A DNA stretch of 20,343 bases from Carex sylvatica (GCA_964058845.1 CAXKVR010000694.1:1-20343), one strand, 5' to 3'; numbered from the stretch's first letter, positions 1-9,822 are shown. Translations and numbers: made by a program. The notes: generated from the letters alone by a model not told the origin.

Positions 1-604
1 GGTCGGACCCGACCCGTACCCGCCCGTGCCCGTTACCCGGGTTACCCGTGCCCGAGCCTGGGTATGGGTCGGGTAAACGGGTACACGGGTACGGGTAAAA
101 AATGGGTAGGGTACGATTTTTTGGTTTAAAACCCGACCAAACCCGGTCCGATTTAAGTCCGACCCGACCCGACCCGACCCGACCAACCCGACCAACCCGA
201 CCCGGACCCGGACCCGACCCCGACCCGACCCGTACCCGACCTGTACCCGACCCCGTACCCGACCCGTACCCGTTAAAAAATTCAAAAAAAATCAAAAAAA
301 TTCAAAAAAAATTCAAAAAAAATCAGAAAAAATTCAAAAAAATTCGAAAAAATTCAAATTTTTTTGAAATTTCGAATTTGCCGCCTAAAAAAAAAAAAAA
401 GGGTACCCGACCCGGACCGCCCTACCTGTGCCGGGTACCACGGGCACGGGTAAAACTCGGGTCGGGTACAGTTTTTGAAAATTATACCCGAGTATACCCG
501 CCCCGAGATACCCGTTTACCCGACCTACCCGTACCCGACCCAAACCCGTACCCGACCCCGGGTAAACCCGGTCCGCCCGAACCCGGTCCGAGAGCACAGC
601 TCTA
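1..604. mobile_element. hAT-like non-autonomous transposon, right part (left end outside window)
   Basis: The stretch is built from short CCCGA/CCCGT and, on the other strand, GGGTA/GGGTCG units, with an A-rich core. It ends at 604 in AGCTCTA; read inward on the minus strand this is TAGAGCTGTGCTCTCGG, the TAGRGCTG-type end seen in many plant hAT elements with GGGTC-rich subterminal repeats. The second hAT-like element in this window (3486-4910) has a related end, TAGGGCTGC. If this is a hAT, bases 605-612 (ACTCCCAT) would be the right copy of its 8-bp target duplication, but the left copy lies outside the window. The long open frames across it (Pro/Arg/Thr/Asp-rich) are artefacts of the repeat and not proteins. 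Confidence 0.6.
275..358. repeat. A-rich short tandem repeat (TTCAAAAAAAA-like units)
   Basis: About eight imperfect 10-11 bp units of TTC or ATC followed by seven or eight A form the core of the element at 1-604. They separate two GC-rich arrays. This is simple-sequence DNA with no coding meaning. Confidence 0.7.
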
Positions 605-822
605 ACTCCCATGCTTTCTCATGGGATTCCACAAAAACATAGCTAATGAAATAAAAGGCCACATAAAATTATTGTCCTAGTCTTATAGACTGGGCCTATA
701 GCTAATATAGGGATGGACAATCCTATACTTGCTCATAGATGTTGTCACATATGGGCCATGAATCAGAGCCTGTGCTGGTATTCTTGCCAAAAGGAGGGGT
801 GGGGTGGGGAGGGGGTGGAATT

Positions 823-990
823 CATATCCTCTGAGTTATCTCAAATTTTGCGTGACTTTTTGGAAAATTTAAACTGTTCAAATACAGTCTACACGAATCT
901 CGAAGCTCAATAACACTGGGCCCCTGCTCTACCCCGAATAGGAACCGGACACGTCGGTCACGCAAAAGTTGAGATATCTCAGAAGATACG
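823..990. repeat. Imperfect inverted repeat, 34-bp arms with 100-bp loop
   Basis: The arm at 823-856 matches the reverse complement of 957-990 at 30 of 34 positions by hand alignment. Both arms contain a TATCTCAA-like core and end in GCGTGAC at the loop side. A G-rich stretch (GGGGTGGGGTGGGGAGGGGGTGG) precedes the left arm and a GGTGGGGGG run follows the right arm. It could be a MITE remnant or a hairpin-forming sequence. No target duplication was identified. Confidence 0.55.
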
Positions 991-1019
991 CACCCGGTGG
1001 GGGGTTACCTTTTAGAGGA

Positions 1020-1049
1020 TTTTTTTTTTTTTTTTTTGTGTGTGTGTGT
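1020..1049. repeat. Microsatellite: T18 followed by (GT)6
   Basis: Eighteen T are followed by six GT dinucleotides. On the minus strand this is (AC)6 followed by an A18 tract, which could be an old poly(A) tail of a retroposon, but no body could be recognised. Confidence 0.8.
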
Positions 1050-2030
1050 AAATATACTCTTTAAACTTTTAACAAAATAGGTTAAAAATTCTTATAGCAA
1101 AATATAATCGTTAGATTGATCTAGCTTGCATGCAAACTTGGGTAGAATTTTGACTCTGGTTTTTCAATGAGCTTGAAGAACTCTGTGAACAGCATTAACT
1201 TTGACGGGTTTTATTATATATGGGGCTCTCCGTAATAGTAAGTATAGAAACAAATATGCGTTAAAATATAATATTAATTATTGTGGATCTATTTGTCCTT
1301 TTACAAATAAATGTTTCAAATTTTAGATATATATGATTTTGTATATAATTTTTTTATATCAATATATCTGTTAACTGTAAAACCGTCAACCGTAAAAAAA
1401 ACAAAATATTATGATGATGGAAACATCATAAGGAAATTAATTAACAAGGAGAACACAGCAAGCAAGAACTATTCAGTTGATTATACACAACTTGCAAGTA
1501 TTGATTTGTTATGTTCTCAATACATGTCTATCAAAATAAACTAAAATGCCAAAATATTTTTGCACTCATGTAAAAAAAAAAGGCATAAATATAAAAAGTA
1601 CTAACTGTTTTGTTTTCTTATGATTCTTTTTTGAAACAAAGTTAAAGTTAACCGAATATATACCTTATCGATCAATGCCTAACATACAGATCTTTTGTAT
1701 GTTTAATTGCTGATGATGCTTTTAAAATACTGAAAGAGTCAATTTCTAGCCCCACACATCTTGTCTTTTGATTTTTAAAGCTTCCATTTGTTCACGTGCA
1801 GACTGTCTGATTGTCTCAAAAAGAAAAGAAAAAGGAAGATAAAAACAGTAAAGCGACAGGTTTATGTATATACGAACGACAGAATTAAGCAGATTTAATG
1901 ATTTAAAAATAAACATAAAATAGTAAGCAAGCAAAAAAGAACAATTAATGTTTGCATTTTGCTCATTCAAATTGATCTATTGTGCCGGTCCTTTATGTGG
2001 AAAAAAGCATAAAAGATCCTAATTGTTTAA

Positions 2031-2238
2031 ATGGATGAATTGGGATTTGTATCAAGTGAACCAATGAAGTTGTTTTGTGATAACAAAGCTGCTATTAGTG
2101 TTTCACATAATCCAGTTCAGCACGATCGGAGAGTTATTCAGATTCCACATGTATGATCTGAAGAACAGTTGGCCGATATACTCACAAAGGCTGTTTCAGC
2201 AAAGACAAGTTGGCCATGACAAACTTGTACTTGCCAAT
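2031..2238 (+). pseudogene. Ty1/copia polyprotein remnant: end of RNase H
   Basis: The translated segment SEPMKLFCDNKAAISVSHNP followed by VQHDR is the plant copia RNase H signature, with the DNKAAI catalytic block. A little further on EEQLADILTKAVS is the standard copia C-terminal block. Between them the usual HVEIDRHFIKEKL-type stretch is missing, a stop (TGA, about 2157) intervenes, and the frame changes before the end. Nothing upstream of about 2030 looks like RT, so only the extreme 3' end of pol survives. The block leads directly into a polypurine tract and an LTR on the same strand. The family call is secure. This is a dead fragment, not a gene. Confidence 0.8.
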
Positions 2239-2249
2239 TTGAGAGGGAG
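2239..2249 (+). other. Polypurine tract of the copia element
   Basis: TTGAGAGGGAG lies just after the RNase H remnant and just before the LTR start. Plant copia elements typically carry a GAGGGGGAG-like tract here, which primes plus-strand DNA synthesis. Confidence 0.7.
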
Positions 2250-2573
2250 TATTGGCGTATATGGCAATAAGGTCAGCTGGTTGTATCTCTGATATCCTCA
2301 GAAGAAGAAGGATATCTTAGACTAGTTGTGTGTGATATTACTTGTACTAATTGGAAATATGAATATAGTATGAAATATAGAAGAATAGAGAAAGATAGCC
2401 TTTGAGATATTGTGCTAGGGCTATTTAGAGAGCCCCTCCCTGTTGTAACAATGTTGAAAAATTAGAATTGTAAAAGTGTTTTACCAGATGAAATATATTC
2501 GGGTGGGAAGGGAGTTTTTTTGAGAGTCTTGTGTTTCTATCATTTGATTTCATATCTCTATTATTTAATTTCA
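2250..2573 (+). repeat. Ty1/copia LTR (about 324 bp)
   Basis: The left edge follows directly on the polypurine tract (starts TATTGGCG, where a canonical LTR would begin TG). The right edge ends in CA one base before the primer-binding site. It contains promoter/polyadenylation-like material, including a TTGTAACAATG block and AT-rich stretches. Because pol ends upstream of it and gag begins downstream, it plays the 3' LTR role for the left fragment and the 5' LTR role for the right one. Confidence 0.7.
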
Positions 2574-2590
2574 TAGTACCAGAGCATGGT
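2574..2590 (+). other. Primer-binding site, initiator tRNA-Met type
   Basis: TAGTACCAGAGCATGGT differs slightly from the plant copia primer site TGGTATCAGAGC, which is complementary to the 3' end of initiator tRNA-Met. Position just inside the LTR and ahead of gag supports the call. It would prime minus-strand reverse transcription. Confidence 0.75.
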
Positions 2591-2668
2591 TCGAATCTTG
2601 ATCAGATAGTTGGGTGAAACAAAGTCTTCCTTCTCCTCCTCTCCACTGATTACTTTGTTTTCTCAGCA

Positions 2669-3485
2669 ATGACTGAATCTGAAAAAACTGAGAAGAATAA
2701 TGGAGAGAAATATGTTCCTCCTTAATTCATTAAAGAACTGACAGTTACACTAACCGAATTGTTTTTACAGAAACAACAGAGATCTCAACCGAGTAGCCCT
2801 ATAGTTGCAGATAGATCAAACTCACTGATCATTGTGAAGTTTGATAGAAGGAACTACAGGCTGTGGTCTCAGATGGTGGAAGTCCACCTCAAGTCCAAGA
2901 ACAAACTCGGCCATGTGTCGGGTAGCCAAATTTCCCCTCAACCAGAAGCACCCGGGTACAAACAGTGGAAAATAGACAATAACACAGTAAAAGCCTGGAT
3001 TCTCAACTCTCTCGATTCCAGTTTGCTAGGTAATTTTCTGTTCTTTCCTACTACTAAGGAGGTGTGGGATGCCATTAAAACCGTTTTTTTTTTTATGAGA
3101 GTGATGGTACCCAAGTTTATGAATTACAAATGCGGGTGCGTGGATGCACATAGTCCGGTGGGAGTCTAGAAGAGTATTTCAATACTCTTAAGCAATTGTG
3201 GAGGGAAATTAACCTTCGTAAGCCTAATAAGAACACCTGTGCTACAGATATTAAAAACCGAAACCAGGAAATTCAGGAAGAAAGGTTATATATATTTCTT
3301 GGTGGGTTAAACTAGCGGTTGGATAGTATATGGGCTGGGATTTTACAAACCACACCATTTCCCACTATTGAAAAAGCATTTGCACTGTAAGGCGGAAAGA
3401 TGTGAGGCAGTCTGTCATGACAGATAGAATTGAGAGCACTAATCTTATGGCAATGTTTGCAAAATCCACAAAAGGTAATCCTGGC
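2669..3485 (+). pseudogene. Ty1/copia gag, broken (capsid-like UBN2/Retrotran_gag domain)
   Basis: The likely start ATG at 2669 opens an acidic, Glu/Lys-rich N-terminus. An in-frame TAA follows at 2723-2725, after which the same frame continues to the capsid-like domain. Diagnostic pieces are KFDRRNYRLWSQMVE, YKQWKIDNNTVKAWILNSLD and TKEVWDAIKTVF. An 11-T run at 3084-3094 coincides with a frame change. Gag-like sequence then continues in another frame (SLEEYFNTLKQLWREIN, RLYIFLGGLN) with further stops up to the hAT insertion at 3486. Gag would form the retrotransposon particle. This copy cannot, because it is truncated and multiply interrupted. Confidence 0.8.
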
Positions 3486-4910
3486 TAGGGCTGCTAATGA
3501 TTAAGATTCGGCTCAAACTCGGCTCGGCTCAATGAGAGAAGCAAAATGATTCGGCTCTTAACTTGTCTCTATTTTGAAAAAAAAACTAGGTTCGACTCAA
3601 CTCATGTAAACACTTGATTCAACTCAACTCGGCTCACGAGCTCGTGATCCGACTCATATTTTTAATTGATATTTTCACCAACTTAAATAGTGTACTTCAT
3701 ATTTACTTTAAACCAAGTAGCAAGGCATATATAAATGTTGCCTATTTTTCGCATGCAAATTGAAATTTATTACAAATATTTAACCACAAATTTTAAACTT
3801 CCCACTTACGAAATATTGTTACATCATATCATAATTTGTCTTTTTTGTCATAAGTTACTTCTCAAAAAGAAAATTCCCTAATATAACTATTATTCTCTCA
3901 TTTTATAACACGTTTTCACCTTTCAAAGTAGAAAAATTATACTCACGAAAAAAAAACTAAACGGATCAAATTTATTGAATAATACCGAATTTTAGATCAT
4001 AAAATAACTAAAAAATATTTAAAAGAGAAAATATCCCTCTCTCAAATTTAGATACTCTAAAATAACTAAAAAATTAAGTTTAAACCGTTTCTTAGAGCAT
4101 CTCATAAATTATAAAGTTCTAATCCGGTGTAACAATTTTTAATTTAATTTTACAAAGGTACACAATTTCATAAATTAAAATGATTTCTTATTACCGGTGT
4201 AACAATTTTTAATTTAATTTTATGAAGGTACACAATTTAACTACTAGTGTGTCACAAATTATTATTTATTTTTAAATTATCGAAGAGGCTGCGAAGTCGT
4301 GAACAGAGCTTAAATTCTCTATCTTTGAGTAGCCATAGTTTTAGATCTTTTTTTCTAACCAGTTGTGCTACCACTCTATCTAACAATTTTTTATTCTTAT
4401 TCACTGAAATCTTAATCGCAATTTCTTAACAAAATAAAAAATTAGAAAAAATTAAAAGAAATTTCAGAAATGAAACAGTTTACAAATTATTTATATTATT
4501 TCCTAAACAGTTGTAATTAATTATTAAGTAATTTCTGAAATATAAATGCTTCTAGTACTAATTTTAAAACTGTTCATAAATTTCAATAAAATTCATTATA
4601 TTTGTTCGATTCGATTCTGAACAAACTCAAAAATTGAGTTGTTCAGAGAATTCAGGGCCCCTGGTAGCAAGGCATATTTACTAATTCAAAATCTAGTTAA
4701 TAGTTTACAAATATGAGTCGGCTCGCGAACTCACGAGCCGAATCAAATCGAGCCAAGTGTTTACATGAGTCGAGCCGAGCTGAACTTTTTATTTCAAAAT
4801 CGAGTCGAGTCAAGTTTGAGCTTTTTTCAGTTTTGAGTCGGATTCATTATGAAATATTGAACTGCTCAACTCATTAATTTGCAAGCCGGCTCGACTCATT
4901 AGCAGCCCTA
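3486..4910. mobile_element. Non-autonomous hAT transposon, 1425 bp, complete
   Basis: The element starts TAGGGCTGCTAATGA (3486-3500) and ends with its exact reverse complement TCATTAGCAGCCCTA (4896-4910), inside a perfect 8-bp duplication. The outer 170-200 bp on each side carry many GGCTCGGCTC/GAGTCGAG-like words, and the arms (3486-3657 and 4713-4910) are imperfect inverted repeats of each other. For example, the left arm has CTCATGTAAACACTTGATTC and the right arm, reverse complemented, has CTCATGTAAACACTTGGCTC. The core is AT-rich and encodes no transposase, so the element must have been moved in trans. It sits inside the copia gag relic. Confidence 0.9.
4124..4238. repeat. Direct repeat inside the hAT element (two 45-bp copies, 70-bp period)
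   Basis: Copies at 4124-4168 and 4194-4238 both start CCGGTGTAACAATTTTTAAT and end in GGTACACAATTT. They differ at about three positions. Confidence 0.8.
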
Positions 4911-5675
4911 ATCCTGGCTCATTCTTAATTAAAAGAACTTCAGTCCACTTCGTTATATTTCAATTTAAGCTCTTGCAACATTTTTCCCATAGAATTTAAG
5001 CAAAGATAATGACAGAGAGGCATCAACGGGTACTCCTGGATACCGAACTCCTAACTGCAGCACGACAAGGTGATGAATCTCGTTTTGCACACCTTTTGGG
5101 ATTCAAAGAGGATAATAGTGAGATTACCATCGGTACTGATAACCGGTGCATTGCAAGAGATGAGCCAGACTTTTTTCTAGGAGTAACATACAAGGGTAAC
5201 TCACTTCTACACCTAGCAGTTAGCTCCAACTTCTTGGATCTCGCAAAAAAAAATCTGGCATAGGGAGATATTTCTTTTGGTGGCTCGTGACAAAGTGTTT
5301 GAGAATTGAGATTCCTTTGCACTGTGCTGCAAAGAATTTCATGGTTTCCACGTTTATTGGTTTCGCGGTGATGAAAAGATAATATAAAAAGTACTGAGGG
5401 ATAAGAACAAGGTTGGGGAGACTGTATTACACAAGGCAGCCTGGCACAACCATGCATTTGTAGCATCTTTATTGATTACTGCTGATCTGGGGTTGGCAAG
5501 TGTAATGGACGACCAAGGGATGTCGCCATTTTGCATAGCAGCCACATCAGGTCATCTGGAGTTCTGGACATGGTGCACGAAATGGTCTAATGTATGATTG
5601 GAATAGAAGTCTCTAAAGCTTATTATGCTGGACCTGAAGGGCAAACAGCAGTTCATGCTGCAGTTAGAAGCCAAG

Positions 5676-6095
5676 GTAAACAAAATAATTTCTTTTGTTA
5701 AGTTCATCTCAATTATATATGTTTAAGAAATATTCAATTAGTTCACCCCATTTTCTGCGATTTCTAGAGAATTATACAGCTAGTTTGAGAGTATAATCAA
5801 ATAAACCTAGTTTGGCAAGCATATGGAAGAAAATTAGAACAGGCAATTCTGAATTTGCCCGTTTGTGGGTCCTTGTGGGAGGAGAGGGGTGTATTTACAT
5901 TATACAGTCGTATCTAATGGAACCCAAACATAATGCTCCACTTGATAACATAATAATGATTTATGTCAGAATGAGTAATGTAAAATGGGATCGACCAGAG
6001 TATAAAATCCAGCTTGCATATAATTACCATAAACATAAGTGAATAAGTGAATATATATATATTAATAAACTAATCCTTTTGCATTTTATCTTTAG
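5676..6095 (+). other. Inferred first intron of the ankyrin-PGG pseudogene
   Basis: The intron opens GTAAAC and closes TTTATCTTTAG, and ankyrin-like coding resumes in phase on each side. It is AT-rich. A 76-codon frame inside it (5812-6042) does not resemble a known protein and is probably chance or insertion debris. Confidence 0.6.
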
Positions 6096-6643
6096 AAATG
6101 ACTGAAAAACTGTTAACATGGAAGCCGTTAGTAGCAAAAATGCCAGATAACAGTGGGAGTACTCCCCTTCACTTCGCGGCTTCATATGGTTATGACAAAA
6201 TTGCCCAAGTTTTATTGAATTGTGATCATTCACTAGCATACCTCTACGATTCGAGTGGATCTTTTCCCGTGCACGTTGCTGCAAAAGTGGGCCACATTGG
6301 GGTAATTATAGCAATCATAGATCATTGTCCTGATTCTGAGGAGCTCCGAGATGCTAAAGGAAGAAATTTTCTTCATGTTGCAGCCCAAAACGGGTGGCGT
6401 CTTGTAGTTCGGTTGATTTGTCGCACTATTTTAAAGCATAAAAGCATGAAGAATGCTAGAGACAATGATGGACATACTCCACTCCATTTAGCAATAGATT
6501 CTAGGCATGAAATCATTGTTAAACAGCTAATGCAAGACAAAGAAGTGTCCATATATAGACATATTCAACAAGAAGGGCTTAACTCTGCGGGATCATGCCG
6601 CAATTGTTACTTTCAATGACAACGCAATTTCCCAATATTCCAG

Positions 6644-6781
6644 GTGAAATTATGTACATCTTACTATTAATTCTCCCAATTAATTTTCCTGTAGATAATT
6701 ATTTTCATTCAACAATTTTTTCATAGTTGCCAATTTTTATGCCCAAATTATGTCTACATTAACTTTGTTAATTAATTTCAG
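6644..6781 (+). other. Inferred second intron of the ankyrin-PGG pseudogene
   Basis: It opens GTGAAATTATG and closes TTAATTTCAG, with a T-rich 3' part. It separates the last ankyrin repeat from the exon that carries the PGG domain. Confidence 0.6.
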
Positions 6782-7491
6782 AAAGATAACTTTTGGATAG
6801 AGACTTACTACGAAAATGCTAGGAACTTATTATGGTGCACGGTGATGGGACCAGTTCATTGATGATCATATTACCAAAGAAGGTGAAGAAAAGGAGAATC
6901 TAAAACTCACAAATGCAATCCAAAACAATTGGTTTAGGCTCCATACTCATTGCTACTGCAACATTTGCTGCTGCGTTTACCCTGCCAGGAGGTTATCGAT
7001 CTGACGGTCACTTCAAATCTGGAACGCCTACTCTACCAGACAAATATGCTTTCAAAGCATTTCTGGTCTCTGATACCATTGGCTTCATTTGTGCCTTTCA
7101 TAGCACAATGAGACTCCTGAACCGCGGAGTAACTTCATCCAAGCCTCATTTGAAGAAGCAATTTGTGTCTACATCTCTACGGTTTATTACTTGGGCATCC
7201 AGGTGCACTGTTATATCATTTACACTTGCAATTTTTGTGGTCCTAGCTCCTGTCAACAAGTTGCTTGGAATTCTTATTGTTGGAGCTGCCATATTTTAGT
7301 ATGACGGAGTTAGTCGAGATCATCTATTAACAACTAGGGTAATATCTGGAAGGCAAGGTTGGAAGCAACTATTTCCAACTAAGCTACCAGAGTCTACACT
7401 TCGGCAGAGTCTGGCGGCATGGTTACCATATGCACTCTCCTATATAATGTATTACGCAGATTTGCTGTTACCATGTCTTCACGTTTTCTAG

Positions 7492-8340
7492 TTTATAAAT
7501 TAGTAAAATTTGTGTCTCCACACCAGCATTGGCTGCTCAATATTCATTTGCCCCTGGAAAGGTACTTCTTGTAATAATGGAGTTTCTAATAAGTCTAGTA
7601 AATGAGATGAAATTTTAGTCGACTGTATGTACACGTATAAATAGAGATAAATTGTAAAAATGAAGAAAAAGTTGGTTTTGATCCTAAAGAAAATAAAGTA
7701 CAGATTTGTGACTGATAAAACTGTACCCTGCTCTTCCTCAAGTCGAAAAGTTGGTTTTGCCTATGAACTGATGCGGAGTATTTGATGTCTGAATTATTTC
7801 TTCACAAGGATGTATTATGTTTTTCCTTTTTCCTTGAAAAAAGTGTAGTATTGGCCTACTGGGACCACCATTTCTCACAACAGAAACCACATCCAGTTCG
7901 CCCTGCAAAATCAAGGAATCCATAAAGGGTCAATACTTCACCTAAACTGTTCTCACTGTTAGTTACCTCATTTGGGTCTGAGCTGATAGTAACTATTTCC
8001 ATAAAGGGGTAAACAAATTGATTACTATCATGAGATGCGTTTTTTTCGTGTTGTGGAAGAGAAGAAACACACACTAAATCATCTGATTTGCATCAAGATT
8101 CGAGCACAATTGTTACGCACGAATCTTGGTGTTGCCAAGCAAATCTGGATGCGAATCGGACATCTCTGACCGGGCATTGGAGCGCTTCCGCTTCCCTCAA
8201 ATTGGCCACAAGAAGAAAAATCACCTGCTGGAGGGCCTGACGCAAATGGCATATACTGCTTGGGGTTTTTCTTTTCAGTTCAAGAATAATAAAATAATGA
8301 AAATTACCAAGGAGATGATGCCTACTCCAGGTTGTCACTA
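7492..8340. other. Unassigned stretch downstream of the ankyrin-PGG pseudogene
   Basis: An AATAAA-like word near 7689 could be an old polyadenylation signal of the pseudogene. On the minus strand two short frames (7738-7923 and 7856-8074) are joined by an acceptor-like TTGATTTTGCAG near 7902, so a small minus-strand exon is possible. I do not recognise the peptide. Confidence 0.3.
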
Positions 8341-8349
8341 GACCTGAGA

Positions 8350-8480
8350 CTTCAGAAAGCAATTTTGAAATTGAATTTGGTGACGGTCCATAAGACGGGG
8401 CCTCTATGTGACATTTCATCGAACAGTTGGTGGACAGCGTGGAGGGGACCCAGGGCAGCAGCATTGAACGAGAAATTGGA
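8350..8480 (-). pseudogene. Possible pentatricopeptide-repeat (PPR) gene scrap
   Basis: In one minus-strand frame the peptide LHAVHQLFDEMSHRGPVLWT resembles a PPR unit of the organelle RNA-binding PLS type (LFDEM-x-x-R-x-x-V-x-WT). It is bounded by stops on both sides, about 40 residues apart, and no second repeat is evident in neighbouring frames. A single motif match is weak evidence. If real, it is a short degenerate fragment of a family whose members usually run to several hundred residues. Confidence 0.35.
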
Positions 8481-8619
8481 GGAATGCTATGTTTTGAAAA
8501 GTTCGATTAGATGGCCTAAGCAGACTGGGTTTCGTTAGCAATGGCGGGACCTAATTTGGGAGGAACCGTTGGCTTTGAATTTGAGTTGGTCAAATCAATG
8601 GAGGGAGACAACGGGACGG

Positions 8620-9410
8620 ATCATGCTAATTGGAAAAAGGCATAGGGTTTGCAAAATAAGACACTGACAATGGGAGCCCGCAGCATCAGATTTAATACAA
8701 AAAAAAAAAAATGACAGTGACAGGTGATGACATGTGTTGTGTAGCAGTGAGAAGAAAGAACGTGAGGAGCGACCGGGATTTATGTAAAAAAATGAAGGGA
8801 GCAATGCCAATGGAGCATTATCAATTATGCGATTTGTTTGGGCTGAAGTTGGGCGTATTATGACTTGTCACTTGCGAGATAAATTAGTGCTTGATTACAA
8901 TTGGATGTCTATCTCCTCCAAGGCTCAGGTCCAATAAGACGAATCTTTGATTTCCCGGACCATTGTTTGTTTTGTACCCACATTCATATCCACATTCTAT
9001 AATACGTGGATATTAGCCATGTCATTTGTCATTGCATTAATTGAGTACGCAAATAAACTTCTTCGTCATGCTCATGACTAATGACTCATGAGAAAAAACT
9101 TGACAATACAATAAAAATAACGTAAAACACCCTTCCTCTTTTTTTATGTTGTGTTGCTTTATCAGCGTTGGAAGTAATCAAGGAATGGAGTAATGAAATG
9201 AATTTTGTAGGCGCCGTTGGAGAAGATACATTAAAATGGTAGTTGTCACAAAAATTACCAAAGAGCAAGATTATCATGGGAGCATATATCACCGGAGAAT
9301 AGAAAGTGGATTTTGGGTATAATCTTCAAATTTTCGTGATGCTTTGATACGTCTCGAAGAGGTGCATCTCTAGTAGATGTATTACTAGTAATTTTCAATA
9401 CAATGTTATT
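8620..9410. other. Stretch without recognisable features
   Basis: Only short frames occur on either strand, with no family signature, no clear repeat and no RNA gene. Confidence 0.5.
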
Positions 9411-9413
9411 GGG

Positions 9414-9540
9414 TTTTTTTTTTCAACTTGACTGATGCGTCAAGGTTGTATTAAAAATAGAAGTTCAATTACATCAGCAGAATGGCTGCATGGGTTTATT
9501 TGAACTTTTGAACGCAAACCCTAGCCGCTTTGAGAGTCCA
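9414..9540 (-). repeat. Possible minus-strand retroposon 3' end with short poly(A)
   Basis: A T10 run (9414-9423) reads on the minus strand as a poly(A) tail. It is preceded there by AATACAACCTTGACGCATC, which resembles the AATACAACC-type 3' ends of plant LINE or SINE copies. No body with coding potential can be assigned, and the resemblance is from memory. Confidence 0.3.
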
Positions 9541-9630
9541 GGAGAAAAGGGGATCCCATCCCACCCCTCCACCTCCGTTCTTTTTTTCTCTTCCGCTACT
9601 TCTCTCAAGCAGATGTTCCTATTAGTTATA
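9516..9630 (+). promoter_or_regulatory. Telo-box and pyrimidine-rich leader-like sequence
   Basis: AAACCCTAGCCGC (9516-9528) is a telo-box, a motif common in 5' leaders and promoters of plant translation-machinery genes. A CT-rich stretch (CCCATCCCACCCCTCCACCT and TTTTTTTCTCTTCCGCTACTTCTCTC) follows it. An ATG near 9613 closes within a few codons. It may be the first exon of a lost gene. Confidence 0.35.
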
Positions 9631-9822
9631 TGATCGATGCTTTCTCATCCATCTTGATCCGAGTTTGACTAAAAGTGTTGTGAATTTGTTTCGCTCTCGT
9701 AATATCTATTATAACTATATGAATAAGGTATGTGTTTTGATATTAAGATATTATCTCTTTGCTCCTCTCTTTCTTCTCCTGCTTTCAAGTTTTTTTTGTT
9801 TTGGCTTTTGCACTGGTTGTTT

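Larger units (their letters stand above)
605..2030. other. AT-rich stretch without a recognisable gene
   Basis: No open frame here looks like a protein: the longest are 66-77 codons and have unremarkable composition. The only structures I can name are the inverted repeat at 823-990 and the T-run/GT microsatellite at 1020-1049. The rest (1050-2030) is AT-rich and could be old transposon debris or intergenic DNA. Confidence 0.5.
3478..4918. repeat. 8-bp target-site duplication ATCCTGGC flanking the hAT element
   Basis: ATCCTGGC occurs at 3478-3485 and again at 4911-4918, directly against the two inverted ends. Both copies are identical. Eight base pairs is the length hAT transposases generate. 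Confidence 0.93.
5009..7491 (+). pseudogene. Ankyrin-repeat PGG-domain membrane protein gene (ACD6-like), decayed
   Basis: The family has cytosolic ankyrin repeats followed by a PGG domain with membrane spans; ACD6 and relatives act in plant defence signalling. Inferred exons are 5009-5675 (donor AAG/GTAAAC), 6096-6643 (acceptor TCTTTAG, donor AG/GTGAAA) and 6782 to about 7491 (acceptor TTTCAG). Ankyrin repeats include GNSLLHLAVSS and GETVLHKAAWHNHAFV in exon 1 and four in exon 2 (GSTPLHFAASYG, GSFPVHVAAKVG, GRNFLHVAAQNG, GHTPLHLAIDSR). Exon 3 has the PGG core ATATFAAAFTLPGGY and hydrophobic spans. Lesions: TAG at 5261 and several frame changes in exon 1, a 4-bp ATAT surplus near 6551-6560 that shifts exon 2, stops early in exon 3, and TAG at 7297 followed by family-like but shifted sequence. 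The ATG choice at 5009 is the first in frame with the repeats. Confidence 0.8.

Noticed and set aside
1..604. Telomere-like repeat
   Set aside because: The units are CCCGA/CCCGT and not CCCTAAA, and the block ends in a hAT-type terminus.
102..612. Long open frames on both strands with Pro-Asp-Pro-Thr-Arg and Gly-Val-Arg repeats
   Set aside because: They follow directly from the CCCGA/GGGTA arrays, which lack stops, and have no domain-like sequence.
5812..6042. 76-codon frame as a separate gene
   Set aside because: It lies wholly in the inferred first intron of the ankyrin-PGG pseudogene and matches no family I know.
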